A program made the position numbers and the translations under genes. Shown here one piece after another: positions 62,512-64,000 of a stretch of 64,000 nt of DNA (position 1 is the first letter of the stretch; the number at the start of each line of letters is the position of its first letter). The notes under the pieces were generated by a model. That model searched no databases. It saw only the letters and a list, made by a program, of their open reading frames with translations, and was not told where the DNA came from. Source of the DNA: Massilia forsythiae (lineage in GTDB: Bacteria; Pseudomonadota; Gammaproteobacteria; Burkholderiales; Burkholderiaceae_D); NCBI RefSeq assembly GCF_012849555.1, contig NZ_CP051685.1:2852001-2916000 (forward strand). Reading direction: 5' to 3'.

Positions 62512-64000
62512 TCGACCGCCTTGCCCGCTTCGACCGCCTGTTGCGCGGCCTTTACGCGGTCCTTGGCGCCGTCGTTGGCATCCTTGGTGCCGTTCTTGCC
62601 GGCGTCCTTGGTCTTCAGTTTTTCGCTGAAATCTTTCATCATGTCGTTTTGCGGTTGCTGCGTCTTGTACAGTTCCAGGCGCGACGGCGTCGCCTTGCGC
62701 GGCCAGCTGTTGTTGCCGGTGTCGGTGTCGGCGGTTTCCAGGTACGGGTCCTGGGTCAGGCCCACCATCGGCTCGTCGGTGATGATCAGCTTGGTGATCT
62801 TCTTCGGCGAATAGCGCCACACTTCGGCCGGCACGCGTTCGATGGTTTTTTTTCCGCTGGCCAGCTGGATCTCCAGCACCAGCGGCGTCACCAGGCCGCC
62901 AAGGTTGGAGAAGTCGACCAGGTACAAGTGTTTGCCTTCCTTGAGCAGCGCCTTTTCCCAATCCTCCAGGCCTTCCACCGCTTCATTGTACTGGTTGCGA
63001 TCGCGGTTGGTGACGGTGAAGTCGTCGTGCTCGTTATAGAAATCCTTCAGTTCCGGGTGTGCGTCGACGCGGCGCGGCAAGGTGCCCTTGTTGCGCTGGT
63101 CGGTGAGCGACACCGGCTCGGCATCGCGCTGGGCGCGCTTCCACGCCTTTTCCACTTCCGGATCCTTCGTGCCGATGCTGTACTCGCTGATGCCGTCCAC
63201 GCTGACGTCGACCGCGTCGGTGCCGTAGAACCAGCCGCGCCAGAACCAGTCGAGGTCGGTGCCGGAGGCGTCTTCCATGGTGCGGAAGAAGTCGGCCGGG
63301 GTCGGGCGCTTGAATTTCCAGCGCTGCGCATATTCCTTGAACGCGAAGTCGAACAGGTCGCGGCCGAGCACCGTCTCGCGCAGCACGTTCAGCGCGGTGG
63401 CCGGCTTGGCGTAGGCGTTGGCGCCGCGGTTGGCGATCGATTCGCCGTTGGTCATGATCGGCTGCTGGTTGCGGCTCTTCATGTAGTCGACGATGTTGCG
63501 CGCTTCGCCGCGGCGTGCCGGATAGTGTTCTTCCCAGGCCTGCTCGGCCAGGAATTGCAGGAACGAGTTCAAGCCCTCGTCCATCCAGGTCCACTGGCGC
63601 TCGTCCGAATTGACCACCATCGGGAAGTAGTTGTGGCCGACCTCGTGGATGATCACGCTGATCAGGCCGTACTTCACGTTCTTCGAATAGGTGAGGGCGC
63701 CGGTCTTCTTGTCTTTGGTCGGGCGCCCGCCGTTGAACGAGATCATCGGGTATTCCATGCCGCCGACCGGCCCGTTCACCGAGATCGCCACCGGATACGG
63801 GTAGTCGAACGAGTACTTGTTGTACTGGTCGATGGTGTGGATGATCGCCTGGGTCGAGTACTTTTCCCACAGCGGGTTGCCTTCCTTCGGGTAGTACGAC
63901 ATGGCCAGCACGTCGGTGCCGTTCTTCTTGAAACCCTGCGCATCCCAGATGAACTTGCGGCTCGACGCGAACGCGAAGTCGCGCACGTTCTTCGCCTTGA
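62508..64000 (-). CDS. M1 family metallopeptidase, 5' end beyond the window
   Basis: A partial protein of at least 497 residues; the frame stays open to the window edge (reading KAKNVRDFAFASSRKFIWDA). The substrate-anchoring motif GGMEYP is followed by the zinc site HEVGHNYF, with the third ligand Glu 18 residues further on (WTWMDEG). The C-terminal ~200 residues hold LVTPLVLEIQLASGKK-type beta structure and a Lys/Asp-rich, likely disordered tail. It is probably exported; the signal would lie outside the window. It is the first visible gene of the operon with DUF6702, TonB receptor and dioxygenase. Confidence 0.92.
   Translation of the reverse strand, partial: KAKNVRDFAFASSRKFIWDAQGFKKNGTDVLAMSYYPKEGNPLWEKYSTQAIIHTIDQYNKYSFDYPYPVAISVNGPVGGMEYPMISFNGGRPTKDKKTGALTYSKNVKYGLISVIIHEVGHNYFPMVVNSDERQWTWMDEGLNSFLQFLAEQAWEEHYPARRGEARNIVDYMKSRNQQPIMTNGESIANRGANAYAKPATALNVLRETVLGRDLFDFAFKEYAQRWKFKRPTPADFFRTMEDASGTDLDWFWRGWFYGTDAVDVSVDGISEYSIGTKDPEVEKAWKRAQRDAEPVSLTDQRNKGTLPRRVDAHPELKDFYNEHDDFTVTNRDRNQYNEAVEGLEDWEKALLKEGKHLYLVDFSNLGGLVTPLVLEIQLASGKKTIERVPAEVWRYSPKKITKLIITDEPMVGLTQDPYLETADTDTGNNSWPRKATPSRLELYKTQQPQNDMMKDFSEKLKTKDAGKNGTKDANDGAKDRVKAAQQAVEAGKAVE

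Overview
The window looks like chromosomal DNA of a high-GC betaproteobacterium of the Oxalobacteraceae, most likely the Massilia/Telluria/Duganella group. The basis is the gene content and order (rng-maf-rlmH-rsfS-nadD-hemF, purD-yebC, dnaE followed by LPS genes), the DUF4214 protein with its own type I exporter, and the dispersed 27-nt hairpin repeats built on GTCGTCCCCGC...GCGGGGACCCAT. The taxonomic call is inference. Nothing looks like a prophage, plasmid or transposase gene.

Layout. 1-6.9 kb: a large secreted DUF4214 protein with an ABC exporter, HlyD adaptor and TolC-type channel, and a near-perfect CRP-type palindrome in front of the exporter genes. 6.9-12.8 kb: trhO, an acyltransferase-3 and dnaE. 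12.8-24 kb: envelope and glycan genes: a GT2, an O-antigen ligase-like protein, MsbA, WaaF, an unusual GH1-RmlD fusion, an adenylate-forming ligase and a GT9. 24-35.4 kb: a conserved leftward housekeeping block (yebC, purD, hemF, nadD, rsfS, rlmH, maf, rng) interrupted between purD and hemF by a Fur-controlled siderophore receptor and a variant Fic protein. 35.5-43.3 kb: an EamA transporter, mgsA, a quinone reductase, a 47-aa membrane protein, a DUF4136 lipoprotein, pepN, fbp and tRNA-Thr(CGT).

43.3-51.2 kb is stress- and accessory-like. It holds a LEA-like 11/7-residue repeat protein with a YqjD/ElaB-type anchor and a candidate sigma-E promoter, then a four-gene run (DUF4331, small lipoprotein, TPR protein, HupE/UreJ protein with an EF-hand), then a chemoreceptor. 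51.3-55.7 kb is an RND efflux pair. 55.9-59.0 kb is a DUF1800/DUF1501 export pair. 59.1-64 kb is a tightly overlapping leftward operon: M1 metallopeptidase (cut by the window end), DUF6702 protein, TonB-dependent receptor and a 2OG-Fe(II) dioxygenase.

The best leads for undescribed biology are the M1-DUF6702-TonB receptor-2OG dioxygenase operon, the DUF4331-lipoprotein-TPR-HupE operon, the GH1-RmlD fusion, the Fic protein with Gln in place of the catalytic His and helically phased GCGCCA boxes upstream, the 29-residue super-repeat LEA-like protein, and two families of REPIN-like paired hairpins plus a nested 118-bp hairpin element. All functional statements come from reading sequence; no database search was run.
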